Positions 23,459-34,605 of a stretch of 64,000 nt of DNA are shown piece after piece. This stretch comes from Paracoccus aeridis (GTDB lineage: Bacteria > Pseudomonadota > Alphaproteobacteria > Rhodobacterales > Rhodobacteraceae), in contig NZ_SELD02000033.1 in assembly GCF_004923205.2 (NCBI RefSeq), positions 20,799-84,798 of the forward strand. Reading direction: 5' to 3'. A model generated the notes under the pieces. The model searched no databases. It saw only the letters and a program-made list of their open reading frames with translations, and was not told the DNA's origin. Numbering within the stretch: the stretch's first letter is position 1; each line of letters opens with the position of its first letter. The translations under genes and the position numbers were made by a program.

Positions 23459-23531
23459 ACTCAAGACATTCACACGCCAGACAACCAGGGCCCGACATGA
23501 ACAGGGCCAGACCAACGGGAGACTGCCTGAC

Positions 23532-24350
23532 ATGAAACGACTTCTGCTCGCCGCTGCGACGCTGGCCCTGACCGCCGGGATGGGCGCGGCCGACACGATC
23601 CGCATGGGCACCGAAGGCGCCTACGCGCCCTACAACTTCATCAACGACAAGGGCGAGCTCGACGGGTTCGAGATCGAGCTCGGCAACGAGCTGTGCCGCC
23701 GGATCGAAGCGGAATGCACCTGGGTCCGCAACGACTGGGACTCGATGATCCCGAACCTGGTGTCCTCGAACTACGACACCATCATGGCCGGCATGAACAT
23801 CAACGATGAGCGTCGTCAGGCGATCGCCTTCTCCATCCCCTACACTCCGCCGCCCGCGTCGGGCTATGTGGGGCTGACGGCCGATGCGCCGATCGACGGC
23901 GTCGTGGCCGCGCAGACCGGAACGGTTCAGTCGGCCCACGTCGCGCAATCGGGCGCGGACCTGCTGGAGTTCGCGACCTTCGACGAGGCCGTCGCCGCCG
24001 TCCGCAACGGCGAGGCAGAGGCCGCGCTGGCCGACCGGGAGTTCGCCGCGCCGCTGGTCGCGTCGTCGAACGGCGAGCTGTCCTGGATCACGGGCCAGGA
24101 CAACCTGATCCTCGCCGAGGGGCTTGGCGTGGGCATGCGCAAGTCCGACACCGAGCTGAAGGCCCGCTTCGACAAGGCCATCGAGGACATGAAGGCGGAC
24201 GGCTCGCTCGACGCGCTCATCACCAAGTGGCTCGGCGACAAGGCCGAGACCTTCGCCAAGCACGCCGCGGCGCAGGGCGCCGCCGCGCCGGCCGATGCCG
24301 CTGCGGCGGGCACCGCACCCACCGCACCCGCCGCGCCCGCCACGAACTGA
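23532..24350 (+). CDS. Periplasmic binding protein of the same ABC importer
   Basis: 272 residues; a signal peptide MKRLLLAAATLALTAGMGAA, then the family-3 solute-binding pattern IRMGTEGAYAPYNFIND, the EIELGNELCRRI block and WDSMIPNLVSSNYDTIMAGM. The last 30 or so residues are an Ala/Pro/Thr-rich low-complexity tail, longer than in the family. The ligand cannot be read from the sequence. It sits 73 bp after the ATPase and 51 bp before the first permease. Confidence 0.92.
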   Translation: MKRLLLAAATLALTAGMGAADTIRMGTEGAYAPYNFINDKGELDGFEIELGNELCRRIEAECTWVRNDWDSMIPNLVSSNYDTIMAGMNINDERRQAIAFSIPYTPPPASGYVGLTADAPIDGVVAAQTGTVQSAHVAQSGADLLEFATFDEAVAAVRNGEAEAALADREFAAPLVASSNGELSWITGQDNLILAEGLGVGMRKSDTELKARFDKAIEDMKADGSLDALITKWLGDKAETFAKHAAAQGAAAPADAAAAGTAPTAPAAPATN

Positions 24351-24401
24351 CCCCGGCGGCACCGCCCGCTCCCCCGCGCGCGGCGGTGCCCGTCCCGACC
24401 C

Positions 24402-25283
24402 ATGTTCGCAAGCTGCTCCGATCCGAGTGCCCTGAACGGGCTCGCCTGGCTGATGTGCTATCTCACATCGGGCAAGCACCTGCTGTTTTATGCGTCGTTC
24501 GGCACCGTGCTGCTGCTTCTCGCCGTGACGGCGCCGATCGCGCTTCTGTTCGGCTTCGGCGGCGCGATGGCGGCGCGGTCCCGGATCGCGCCCCTGCGCT
24601 GGTTCGGCGGCATCTACACCGCGATGGTGCGCGGCGTCCCGGACATCATCTTCTTCCTGTTCGTGCCGATCGCGCTCGACCAGTCGCTCGAATGGCTGCG
24701 GAGCCGCGTCTACTGCGATCCGTCGGTTCCCGTCCGGCAGGGCAACGAGTTCGTCGTCTGCCAGGCGGCCAAGCTGCCGTTGTCCACCGCGGCGCCGTGG
24801 GTTCACCAGACCTACAGCTTCACGCTGGCCGTCATCGCCTTCTCGATCGTCTTCGGCGCCTTCGCCGCCAACGTCCTCAGCGGCGCCATGAACGCGGTCC
24901 CCCGCGCCCAGCTTGAAACCGCCGAGGCCTACGGCATGACCGAGCGGCAGATCAGCCGCCGCATCCTCATCCCGCAGATGTGGACCTACGCGCTGCCGGG
25001 GCTGTCGAACCTGTGGATGATCCTCATCAAGGCGACGCCGCTGCTGTTCCTTCTGGGGATCGAGGACATCGTCTACTGGGCGCGCGACCTCGGCGCGACC
25101 AAGCCCGCGACCTTCGCCTATCCCCACCCCGACTGGCGGTTGTGGTATTTCCTGGGGCTGCTGGTGTTCTACCTGCTGATGACGTCGGTGTCGCAGCGCG
25201 TCATCGACCGGATCGCGCGCCGGCTGTCGCGCGGGCAGGCCACCATGGCAGGCGAAGTGCTGCGCCACGAGGTGACGCAGTGA
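24402..25283 (+). CDS. ABC transporter permease (His/Glu/Gln/Arg/opine type), first
   Basis: 293-residue inner-membrane subunit. The predicted helices begin at about 27 (LLFYASFGTVLLLLAVTAPIALL). The EAA loop ETAEAYGMTERQISRRILIPQ links it to the ATPase. An extra loop between helices carries cysteines (YCDPSVPVRQ and VVCQAAKL), as in some paralogues. There is no clear shine-dalgarno. Its stop overlaps the start of the second permease by 4 bp. Confidence 0.92.
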   Translation: MFASCSDPSALNGLAWLMCYLTSGKHLLFYASFGTVLLLLAVTAPIALLFGFGGAMAARSRIAPLRWFGGIYTAMVRGVPDIIFFLFVPIALDQSLEWLRSRVYCDPSVPVRQGNEFVVCQAAKLPLSTAAPWVHQTYSFTLAVIAFSIVFGAFAANVLSGAMNAVPRAQLETAEAYGMTERQISRRILIPQMWTYALPGLSNLWMILIKATPLLFLLGIEDIVYWARDLGATKPATFAYPHPDWRLWYFLGLLVFYLLMTSVSQRVIDRIARRLSRGQATMAGEVLRHEVTQ

Positions 25284-26107
25284 GCGCGTGCCTGCAGGAC
25301 ATCGCCGACTTCGGCCTGCGCTCGATCGGGATGGGCGAGTTCCGGCTTCCCACCGGCGAGATGACGCTGTGCCGGCAGGTGGTGCTGATCGGGTCGGGGA
25401 TGATCTGGAACATCTACTTCGGCGTCCTGGCGCTTGCGATCGGCTTCTGGCTGGCGACCGGGCTTGCCGTGGCCAAGGCCAGCCGCAACCCGCGGGTCCG
25501 CCGCCCGGCAGAGGCGTTCGTCTTCGTCTTCCGCGGCAGCCCGCTGTTCATCCAGTTCTTCGTGGCCTACCAGGCCTTCGTCCTTCTGCCGCGCGAGGGG
25601 GTCGAGCTGTTCGGCGCGACCCTGCCCACCGCCTGGCTCACGCGCGCCTGGGCGGGGGCGCTGATCGTCCTGATCCTCAACACCGCCGCCTATTCGGCCG
25701 AGATCTTCCACGGCGCGCTCCGCAACGTGCCGAAGGGCGACCTGGAGGCGGCGGACGCCTATGGCATGTCGGGCTGGTCGCGGTTCCGCCGCATCGTCTG
25801 GCCGACGACCCTGCGCCTGGCGTGGCCCGCCTATACCAACGAGGCGATCTTCCTGTTCCACGCGACCACGCTGGTGTTCTTTTCCAGCTTCCCCGCCTTC
25901 CGCCAGCAGGGCGACGCGCTGTATTATGCGAGCTACATCGTCGACAAGACGTTCAATCCGTTCGTGGCCTACCCGATCGCGGCAGGCTACTTCATCCTCC
26001 TGACCCTGTGCCTCATCGGCATCTTCGGGGTCGTCAATCGGCGGCTGAACCGGCATCTTCCGGGCGCTGCCACAAGGCTGAAATACCGGCCGAACCTTAT
26101 CAGGTGA
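25280..26107 (+). CDS. ABC transporter permease, second
   Basis: 275-residue permease with the same fold: hydrophobic segments near 40-65, the FRGSPLFIQFFVAYQAF block, the EAA loop EAADAYGMSGWSRFRRIVWP, and a closing helical LTLCLIGIFGVVNRRLN. The GTG at 25280 lies in the stop of the first permease (GTGA overlap). The following gene starts 7 bp after its stop, so importer and ligase genes are one operon. Confidence 0.92.
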   Translation: MSACLQDIADFGLRSIGMGEFRLPTGEMTLCRQVVLIGSGMIWNIYFGVLALAIGFWLATGLAVAKASRNPRVRRPAEAFVFVFRGSPLFIQFFVAYQAFVLLPREGVELFGATLPTAWLTRAWAGALIVLILNTAAYSAEIFHGALRNVPKGDLEAADAYGMSGWSRFRRIVWPTTLRLAWPAYTNEAIFLFHATTLVFFSSFPAFRQQGDALYYASYIVDKTFNPFVAYPIAAGYFILLTLCLIGIFGVVNRRLNRHLPGAATRLKYRPNLIR

Positions 26108-26113
26108 CACATC

Positions 26114-27445
26114 ATGGACTGGCTGAGGGAGCATCCCGAGGTAAAAACGATCCGCGTGGCCGCCGCCGACCTGAACGGCGTCGCGCGCGGCAAGCGGATC
26201 CCGGCGCGCTTTGCCGACAAGCTGCTGACCGAAGGGACGAAGTTTCCCTTTTCGGTGCTGAACATGGACATCTGGGGCGAGGACATCGAGGACAGTCCCC
26301 TCGTCTTCAAGGCGGGCGACCCTGACGGGGTCCTGATGCCGACCGAGCGCGGCTTCATGCCGATGCCTTGGCTGCAGGCGCCGACAGGGCTTCTGCCCCT
26401 GTGGATGTTCCACCCCGACGGGCGCCCGTACGAAGGCGACCCACGCCACGCGCTGGCGCGCGTCGTCGACCGCTACAAGGCGGCGGGGCTGACGCCGGTG
26501 GTGGCGACCGAGCTCGAGTTCTTCCTGATCGACGATTCCGGCAAGCATCTGCAGGTGCCGCCGAGCCCGCGGTCCGGCAAGCGCCGGACCGGGGCCGAGA
26601 CGCTGAGCCTGCGCGCGCTGGACGCGTTCGATACGTTCTTCACCGATCTCTACGACGCGTGCGAGGCGATGGACATCCCCGCCGACACCGCGATCTCCGA
26701 GGCTGCGCCGGGCCAGTTCGAGATCAACCTGATGCACCAGCCCGACCCGCTGAAGGCCGCGGACGACGCGTGGCTGTTCAAGCAGCTCGTCAAGGGCCTC
26801 GCGCGCCGCTACGGCTTCGCGGGGTCGTTCATGGCCAAGCCCTACGAGCTGTTCAACGGTTCGGGCATGCACATGCATTTCTCGGTCCTCGACCGGAACG
26901 GCGACAACATCTTCGACGACGGCACCGACGAGGGATCCGAGGTGCTGCGCCACGCGGTGCAGGGCTGCCTTGCCGCGATGCCCGGATCGACGCTGCTGTT
27001 CGCGCCGCATGAAAACTCCTACGACCGGCTGGTGCCGAACGCGCATGCGCCGACGGGCATCGGCTGGGCCTACGAGAACCGGACCTCGGCGATCCGCATC
27101 CCCTCCTCCGGCCACAAGGCGCGGCGGATCGAGCATCGGACGCCGGGCGGCGACGTGAACCCCTATCTCACCGTCGCGGCGATCCTGGGGGCGGCGCTGA
27201 ACGGGATCGAGGACAAGGCCGAGCCGCCGGCCCCGATCCGCGGCAACGCCTACGACCAGGGCCTGGCGCAACTGCCGGCCAGCTGGGGCGACGCGATCGA
27301 CTGCTTCGAGAAATCGCCCGAGATCCGGCGCATCTTCCCCGGCCACCTGATCGAGAACTACGTCATGACAAAGCGGCAGGAGCTGCACTACATGGCCGAG
27401 CTGTCGGACGAGGAAACGGTCGAGCTTTACCTCGACAACGTCTGA
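26114..27445 (+). CDS. Glutamine synthetase-family ligase (PuuA-like), first copy
   Basis: 443-residue glutamine synthetase-fold enzyme, likely a gamma-glutamylamine ligase. It shows the N-terminal LRVAAADLNGVARGKRIP pattern, the metal-site TELEFFLI, the SEAAPGQFEINL block, GSGMHMHFS, NSYDRLVPNAHAPTGIGWAYENRTSAIRIP and REIEHRTPGGDVNPYL. Together with the PuuB-like oxidase at the cluster end it suggests gamma-glutamylation of an imported amine. It lies 7 bp after the permease. Substrate unknown; it resembles PuuA/GlnT more than assimilatory GlnA. Confidence 0.9.
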   Translation: MDWLREHPEVKTIRVAAADLNGVARGKRIPARFADKLLTEGTKFPFSVLNMDIWGEDIEDSPLVFKAGDPDGVLMPTERGFMPMPWLQAPTGLLPLWMFHPDGRPYEGDPRHALARVVDRYKAAGLTPVVATELEFFLIDDSGKHLQVPPSPRSGKRRTGAETLSLRALDAFDTFFTDLYDACEAMDIPADTAISEAAPGQFEINLMHQPDPLKAADDAWLFKQLVKGLARRYGFAGSFMAKPYELFNGSGMHMHFSVLDRNGDNIFDDGTDEGSEVLRHAVQGCLAAMPGSTLLFAPHENSYDRLVPNAHAPTGIGWAYENRTSAIRIPSSGHKARRIEHRTPGGDVNPYLTVAAILGAALNGIEDKAEPPAPIRGNAYDQGLAQLPASWGDAIDCFEKSPEIRRIFPGHLIENYVMTKRQELHYMAELSDEETVELYLDNV

Positions 27446-27541
27446 CGGCCGGCCGGACCGTCGCCCGCAAGGACGATGTGGCGCAGGGTTGCGGGCCGAA
27501 CGCGGCCCGCTTACCCTCGCGCCAAACAACACGAGCGTTCC

Positions 27542-28234
27542 ATGCGTATCGGCATCCTGAAATGCGGCCAGTCGCCCGACGTCCTGCGGGGCGCGCAGGG
27601 CGACTACGACACCATGTTCGAACGGCTGCTGGCGGGACGCGCCTTCACCTTCGACAGCTACCACGTCGAGGCGATGCAGTTCCCCGAAAGCGTCCATGCG
27701 GCCGACGGCTGGCTGATCACCGGCTCGCGCCACGGCGTCTACGAGGATCACCCCTTCATTCCCCCGCTGGAGGATTTCATCCGCGCCGCGTTCGCCACGG
27801 CCGTGCCGATGGTCGGGGTCTGCTTCGGGCACCAGATCATCGCGCAGGCGATGGGCGGGCGCGTCGTCAAGCACCCCGAGGGCTGGCGCGTGGGTCCGCA
27901 TGACTACGTCGTCGGCGGCAAGCGGATGGTCCTGAACGCGTGGCACCAGGACCAGGTGGTGGACCTGCCGCCCCAGGCGCAGGTCGCGGGCACGAACGAG
28001 TTCTGCCAGGCCGCCGCGCTGGTCTATGACAACCGCGCCCTCACCGTCCAGCCGCACCCCGAGTTCCGCGACGACTTCATCGAGGGGCTGATCGAACACC
28101 GGGGCGGCGCCGTGCCCCCGGTATTGCTGGACGCGGCGCGCGCCAGGCGGGGCGAGGCGGATTCCGCCGCGCTCGCCGACATGATCGCGGCGTTCTTCAA
28201 GGCACCGCGCGATGCGGTCGGCGGGGCCGCCTGA
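27542..28234 (+). CDS. Class I glutamine amidotransferase
   Basis: 230-residue stand-alone class I amidotransferase-fold protein. The nucleophile elbow GVCFGHQIIA holds the Cys; the His-Glu partners are in VQPHPEF. By position (between two PuuA-like ligases) it may cut a gamma-glutamyl product as PuuD does, but the sequence around the Cys looks more like GMP-synthase-type amidotransferases. This role is an inference. ATG 27542 gives MRIGILKCG. The stop overlaps the start of the next gene by one base (TGATG). Confidence 0.88.
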   Translation: MRIGILKCGQSPDVLRGAQGDYDTMFERLLAGRAFTFDSYHVEAMQFPESVHAADGWLITGSRHGVYEDHPFIPPLEDFIRAAFATAVPMVGVCFGHQIIAQAMGGRVVKHPEGWRVGPHDYVVGGKRMVLNAWHQDQVVDLPPQAQVAGTNEFCQAAALVYDNRALTVQPHPEFRDDFIEGLIEHRGGAVPPVLLDAARARRGEADSAALADMIAAFFKAPRDAVGGAA

Positions 28235-28854
28235 TGTACGTGCCGCCCGCCTTTGCCGAGGATCGTCCCGACGTGCTGGCCGCACTGATGGCCGCCCACC
28301 CTCTCGCCACCCTGATCACGAGCAGCGGCGCCGGGCTGACGGCGAACCTGATCCCGATGATCCACGACGAGGGCCGGGGCGTCCTGCGGGCCCATCTTGC
28401 GCGCGCGAACGGGCAGATCGCGGACTTGCGGGCGATGGAGGCCGAAGGGCGCGAGGCGCTCGTGCTGTTCCAGGGGGCGCAGGCCTACATCTCGCCCGGC
28501 TGGTACGCGACCAAGGCGGACACCGGCAAGGTCGTGCCGACCTGGAACTATCTCGCCGTGCAGGTGCGGGGCGTGCCGCGCGTCCTCGACGACGCGGAGT
28601 GGCTGCGCGCGCAGGTGGGCGAGCTGACCGACCGGCTCGAGGCGGGCGAGGCCGCGCCCTGGGCCGTGACCGACGCGCCGGAAAGTTTCATCGCCTCGCA
28701 ACTGCGCGGGATCGTGGGTCTCGAGATCCCCGTCGCGCATGTCCTCGGCAAGTGGAAGGCCAGCCAGAACCGGCCCGCCGCCGACCGCGAGGGCGTGATC
28801 GCGGGACTTGCCGAACGCCGGAACCCCATGGCCGGGATCGTTCCCGGCGCCTGA
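28234..28854 (+). CDS. PaiB-like FMN-binding negative regulator family protein
   Basis: 206 residues, soluble. The split-barrel flavin pattern is MYVPPAFAEDRPDVLAALMAAHP, LITSSGAGLTANLIPM, LVLFQGAQAYISPGWY and WNYLAVQVRG, with the late GIVGLEIPVAHVLGKWKASQNR. PaiB members were named from Bacillus sporulation/degradative enzyme control; here the position inside an amine cluster suggests a metabolic or regulatory link. It has no helix-turn-helix, so direct DNA binding should not be assumed. Confidence 0.9.
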   Translation: MYVPPAFAEDRPDVLAALMAAHPLATLITSSGAGLTANLIPMIHDEGRGVLRAHLARANGQIADLRAMEAEGREALVLFQGAQAYISPGWYATKADTGKVVPTWNYLAVQVRGVPRVLDDAEWLRAQVGELTDRLEAGEAAPWAVTDAPESFIASQLRGIVGLEIPVAHVLGKWKASQNRPAADREGVIAGLAERRNPMAGIVPGA

Positions 28855-28895
28855 AACCAACGCAAGGAAGCCGGTGCGCCCGGCGGAAAGACCCC

Positions 28896-30251
28896 ATGGC
28901 AGACTGGCTGACCAAGACACCCGAGGCAGCGCGCAGATACGTGGCCGACCGCCGCCTGGACGAGGTGGAATGCATCGTCCCCGACATCGCGGGCGTCGCC
29001 CGCGGCAAGGCCATGCCTGCGTCGAAATTCGCGCGGCAGTCGAGCTTCTACCTTCCCAACAGCATCTTCCTTCAGACGATCACCGGCGAGTGGGCCGATA
29101 ACCCGCACGGCGCCTTTACCGAGCCCGACATGGTGTGCGTCCCCGATTACGAGACGACGGCCGCCGCGCCGTGGACCGCCGACCTGACGCTGCAGGTGAT
29201 CCACGACGTCGTGGACCAGAACGGCGAGCCGGTGCCGACCGCGCCGCGCAACGTCCTCAAGCGCGTGGTCGATCTGTATGTGGAACGCGGCTGGCGCCCG
29301 ATCGTCGCGCCGGAAATGGAATTCTTCCTCGTCGCCCGCAACATCGACCCGAACCAGCCGATCGTCCCGCCGATGGGCCGCTCGGGCCGGCGCGCGGCCG
29401 CCAAGCAGGCCTATTCGCTGTCGGCGGTCGATGAATACGGCAAGGTCATCGACGACATCTACGACTTCGCCGAGGCGCAGGGGTTCGAGATCGACGGGAT
29501 CCTGCAGGAAGGCGGCGCGGGACAGGTCGAGATCAACCTCGCCCATGGCGACCCGGTCCACCTTGCCGACCAGATCTTCTACTTCAAGCGCCTGATCCGC
29601 GAGGCGGCGCTGCGCCACGACTGCTTCGCCACCTTCATGGCCAAGCCCATCGAGGGCGAGCCGGGCAGCGCCATGCACATCCACCACTCGGTCGTGGATG
29701 CGCAGACCGGGCAGAACATCTTCTCGGACGAGAAGGGGCGCGAGACGCCCGAGTTCCTGCACTTCATCGCCGGGATGCAGAGCCACCTGCCGGCGGCGGT
29801 CGCGCTGCTCGCGCCCTATGTCAACAGCTATCGCCGCTACGTCCCCGACTTCGCCGCGCCCATCAACCTGGAATGGGGCCGCGACAACCGCACCACGGGG
29901 CTGCGGGTCCCGATCTCGGGGCCCGAGGCGCGGCGGCTGGAAAACCGGCTCGCGGGGATGGACTGCAATCCCTATCTGGGGCTCGCCGCATCGCTCGCAA
30001 CCGGGCTCCTGGGGCTGATGGACAAGGCCAACCCGCGCCCCGAGTGCCTGGGCGACGCCTACATGTCGGCCGACGACCTGCCCACCAACCTTGGGGACGC
30101 GCTGGACCAGATGGCCGGGTCCGAGCCGATGCGCGAGGTGCTGGGCACCCAGTTCGTGGATATCTACGAGGCGGTGAAGCGGAACGAATACAAGGAGTTC
30201 CTGCAGGTCATCAGCCCGTGGGAGCGCGAGCATCTGCTGCTGAACGTCTGA
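28896..30251 (+). CDS. Glutamine synthetase-family ligase (PuuA-like), second copy
   Basis: 451-residue paralogue of the ligase at 26114. The N-terminus is of the PuuA type (CIVPDIAGVARGKAMP). It also shows APEMEFFLV, QEGGAGQVEINLAHG, GSAMHIHHSV, YRRYVPDFAAPINLEWGRDNR and RLENRLAGMDCNPYL. Its loops differ from the first copy, so substrates may differ. A GGAAAG lies ahead of ATG 28896. Two ligases in one operon are common in alphaproteobacterial amine clusters; which amine each takes is not readable here. Confidence 0.9.
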   Translation: MADWLTKTPEAARRYVADRRLDEVECIVPDIAGVARGKAMPASKFARQSSFYLPNSIFLQTITGEWADNPHGAFTEPDMVCVPDYETTAAAPWTADLTLQVIHDVVDQNGEPVPTAPRNVLKRVVDLYVERGWRPIVAPEMEFFLVARNIDPNQPIVPPMGRSGRRAAAKQAYSLSAVDEYGKVIDDIYDFAEAQGFEIDGILQEGGAGQVEINLAHGDPVHLADQIFYFKRLIREAALRHDCFATFMAKPIEGEPGSAMHIHHSVVDAQTGQNIFSDEKGRETPEFLHFIAGMQSHLPAAVALLAPYVNSYRRYVPDFAAPINLEWGRDNRTTGLRVPISGPEARRLENRLAGMDCNPYLGLAASLATGLLGLMDKANPRPECLGDAYMSADDLPTNLGDALDQMAGSEPMREVLGTQFVDIYEAVKRNEYKEFLQVISPWEREHLLLNV

Positions 30252-30270
30252 GGTCCCGAAGGGGGAGCGG

Positions 30271-30320
30271 TCGGGGGCCAGCCCCCGAACCCCCGGGATA
30301 CTTGGGCAAAGAAGAAGGGG
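30271..30320 (+). repeat. Rhodobacteraceae-type intergenic hairpin repeat
   Basis: An 8-bp perfect stem, TCGGGGGC (30271-30278) and GCCCCCGA (30281-30288) with a 2-nt loop, is followed by ACCCCCGGGATACTTGGGC and AAAGAAGAAGGGG. I recall this compound element from many Rhodobacteraceae intergenic regions. The AAGGGG at its end serves as the ribosome binding site for the puuB-like gene. Only one copy was noticed in the window. Confidence 0.55.
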
Positions 30321-30325
30321 CGGGC

Positions 30326-31636
30326 ATGGACCTGCTGTTTTCCAACGACAGGCCCGGCGCCTATCCGCCCAGCCTTTACGCCGAGGCGATCGGCGACGGG
30401 CCCGCGCGCCCGCCGCTTCGGGGCGAGGCGCGGGCCGACGTCGCGGTCGTGGGCGCAGGCTACACCGGCTTGTCGGCCGCGCTGCATCTTGCCCGCGCCG
30501 GGCGGCGGGTGATCGTGCTCGAGGCGCACCGCGCGGGCTTCGGCGCATCCGGGCGGAATGGCGGGCAGGTCGGGTCGGGCCAACGTCTTGAGGTGGACGA
30601 GCTTGAGCGGATGGCGGGCAAGGCCGCCGCGCGCCGGCTGTGGGACATGGCCGAGGACGCGAAGGCGCTGACCCGGACGCTGGCGGAGGCGTCAGGCGTC
30701 CGGTTCCACCCCGGCATCGCCCATGCCGCGCGCACGCCCGGCGAGGTCGCGCACGCGCACGGGGCGGCGGACCGGCTCGCCCGCGACTACGGCTACGAAA
30801 AGGTCGAGAAGCTCGGCCGCGAGGCGTTCCGGGCCCTGGTGAAATCGGACGCCTATGCGGGCGGCGACATCGACCGCGGCGCGGGGCATCTCGACCCGTT
30901 GGCGCTGGCGCTCGGGATCGCGGCGCAGGCCGAGGCGGCGGGCGCCGTGATCCTTGAGCGGAGCCACGTCGTCCGCATCGACCACGGCGACAGCGCCGCG
31001 GCGAAAAGCACCGTCCACACGGCGGACGGGCGCGTCGTCTGCGACCACGTCATCCTTGCCGCGAACGGCTATCTCGGCCGGCTCGACCGCGGGATCGCCG
31101 CGCGGGTCATGCCGATCAACAACTTCGTCGTCGCGACCGCGCCGCTGGGCCCCCGCGCCCGGGACGTGCTGGCCGAGGACATCGCCGTCCACGACACCCG
31201 CTTCGTGGTGAACTACTGGCGGCTGTCCGGGGACGGGCGGCTGATCTTCGGCGGCGGCGAGAACGTGGGCTACCGCTTTCCGCGCGACATCGCAGGAAAG
31301 GTGCGCCGCGCGATGCTGCAGGTCTACCCGCAGCTTGCAGGCGTGGCGATCACCCACGCCTGGGGCGGGACGCTGGCGATCACGATGAACCGGATGCCGG
31401 TCTTTGCCAGGCCCGCGCCGAACTGCCTGTCGGCCAGCGGCTATTCCGGGCACGGGGTCGCGCTGGCGAACCTTGCCGGCAAGCTGATGGCGCAGGCGGT
31501 CGAGGGGCAGTCGGATGGCTTCGACACCATGGCCGCGCTGCCGCAGCCGCGGTTTCCCGGCGGCGCGGCGCTGCGGCTGCCACTGCTGGTCGCGGGCATG
31601 TCGTGGTACGGCCTGCGCGACCGGCTGGGGGTCTGA
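30326..31636 (+). CDS. puuB: FAD-dependent oxidoreductase (PuuB-like gamma-glutamylputrescine oxidase)
   Basis: 436-residue flavoprotein of the DAO/glycine oxidase superfamily. The FAD-binding GxGxxG is in VVGAGYTGLSAALHLARAG near residue 37. Family features are RNGGQVGSGQR, LAANGYLGRL, the NNFVVATAPL segment and GYSGHGVALANL near the end. With the two PuuA-like ligases upstream, it likely oxidises a gamma-glutamylated amine. No puuC-type aldehyde dehydrogenase is in the window. ATG 30326 lies five bases after AAGGGG. Substrate identity is an inference from context. Confidence 0.87.
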   Translation: MDLLFSNDRPGAYPPSLYAEAIGDGPARPPLRGEARADVAVVGAGYTGLSAALHLARAGRRVIVLEAHRAGFGASGRNGGQVGSGQRLEVDELERMAGKAAARRLWDMAEDAKALTRTLAEASGVRFHPGIAHAARTPGEVAHAHGAADRLARDYGYEKVEKLGREAFRALVKSDAYAGGDIDRGAGHLDPLALALGIAAQAEAAGAVILERSHVVRIDHGDSAAAKSTVHTADGRVVCDHVILAANGYLGRLDRGIAARVMPINNFVVATAPLGPRARDVLAEDIAVHDTRFVVNYWRLSGDGRLIFGGGENVGYRFPRDIAGKVRRAMLQVYPQLAGVAITHAWGGTLAITMNRMPVFARPAPNCLSASGYSGHGVALANLAGKLMAQAVEGQSDGFDTMAALPQPRFPGGAALRLPLLVAGMSWYGLRDRLGV

Positions 31637-31645
31637 AGGCCGCGC

Positions 31646-32305
31646 TCAGGGCTTGGCCGCGGTGTTGCCGTCGGTGTCGGGGCCGCGCCGCTTGACACTC
31701 AGGCCCAGCTGCATGGCGCGCTTCCTCAGCTTGGCGGCGCGGCGCTTGTGATAGGCGCGGATGACCGGCACCGTCAGGTAGTGGGCCAGCACGGCGAAGA
31801 CGAGGCCGGGGATGATCCCGCCCACGAGGTAGGGCAGGAAGACGTTGTCGAAGAACACGGCCAGCCGGTCCCAGTGCGCGGGCGCGTCGGTGAAGATCGC
31901 CGTCGTGTTCTGCCACAGCTGCGATCCGGCCGCGGTGAATTCGCCAAGGATGACGGCTGGATTGGCGCTCCCCTCGACCCCCATCATCCAGCGGCCGAGG
32001 CCCACGGACACGACCGCGATGATGGGCGTTGTCAGCGGGTTGCCGATGAAGGTCCCCAGCACCGCGGCCAGCATGTTGGCGCGGATCAGCCAGGCGATCG
32101 CCATCGACAGGACCAGATGGAAGCCGAACAGCGGCGTGAAGTTGACGAAGACCCCGGCCGCGAAGCCGCGCCCGATCCGCTGGGGTTCGTCGGGAAGACG
32201 GCGGACGCGGTGGACGACATACTGGGCCGACCGCGACCAGCCGCCGCGGGGCCACAGCATTTCGGATGCCAACTGCGCGTAGCTGCGTGGCTTGCGCTTG
32301 AACAC
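31646..32305 (-). CDS. DUF2062 membrane protein
   Basis: 219-residue protein with three or four hydrophobic segments: FAAGVFVNFTPLFGFHLVLSMAIAWLI, MLAAVLGTFIGNPLTTPIIAVVSVGLG and LVGGIIPGLVFAVLAHYLTV. The GNPLTTP motif is typical of DUF2062. The C-terminus is basic (HKRRAAKLRKR). The start is GTG 32305 with AGGGGAA ahead. It follows relA/spoT on the same strand after 78 bp and may be co-transcribed. Function unknown; family members are often next to glycosyltransferases, which is not the case here. Confidence 0.85.
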   Translation of the reverse strand: MFKRKPRSYAQLASEMLWPRGGWSRSAQYVVHRVRRLPDEPQRIGRGFAAGVFVNFTPLFGFHLVLSMAIAWLIRANMLAAVLGTFIGNPLTTPIIAVVSVGLGRWMMGVEGSANPAVILGEFTAAGSQLWQNTTAIFTDAPAHWDRLAVFFDNVFLPYLVGGIIPGLVFAVLAHYLTVPVIRAYHKRRAAKLRKRAMQLGLSVKRRGPDTDGNTAAKP

Positions 32306-32383
32306 GGCTCAGTTCCCCTGCCTCATCCATCCTGCGGCTTGGCCGGTGGCGGTCGGACCCCTGCCTGCCGTCCAATGCGGCGG

Positions 32384-34522
<2,139 letters not shown>

Positions 34523-34605
34523 GGCCCTTGCGACCGCCGGTTTTTCCTCGCCCAGTTCCCGCGCCTTCCTGTTGTCTGCCCCGCGTTGTGGTGGATTGCG
34601 CGGCC

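Noticed and set aside
24380..24410. A 14-bp identity with 47140-47153 after a shared PATN ending
   Set aside because: Short and GC-rich; the neighbouring sequences do not align, so chance or codon bias is enough.
25169..28285. A 1038-codon minus-strand frame
   Set aside because: Covers the permease, ligase and amidotransferase genes in antisense; no family pattern.
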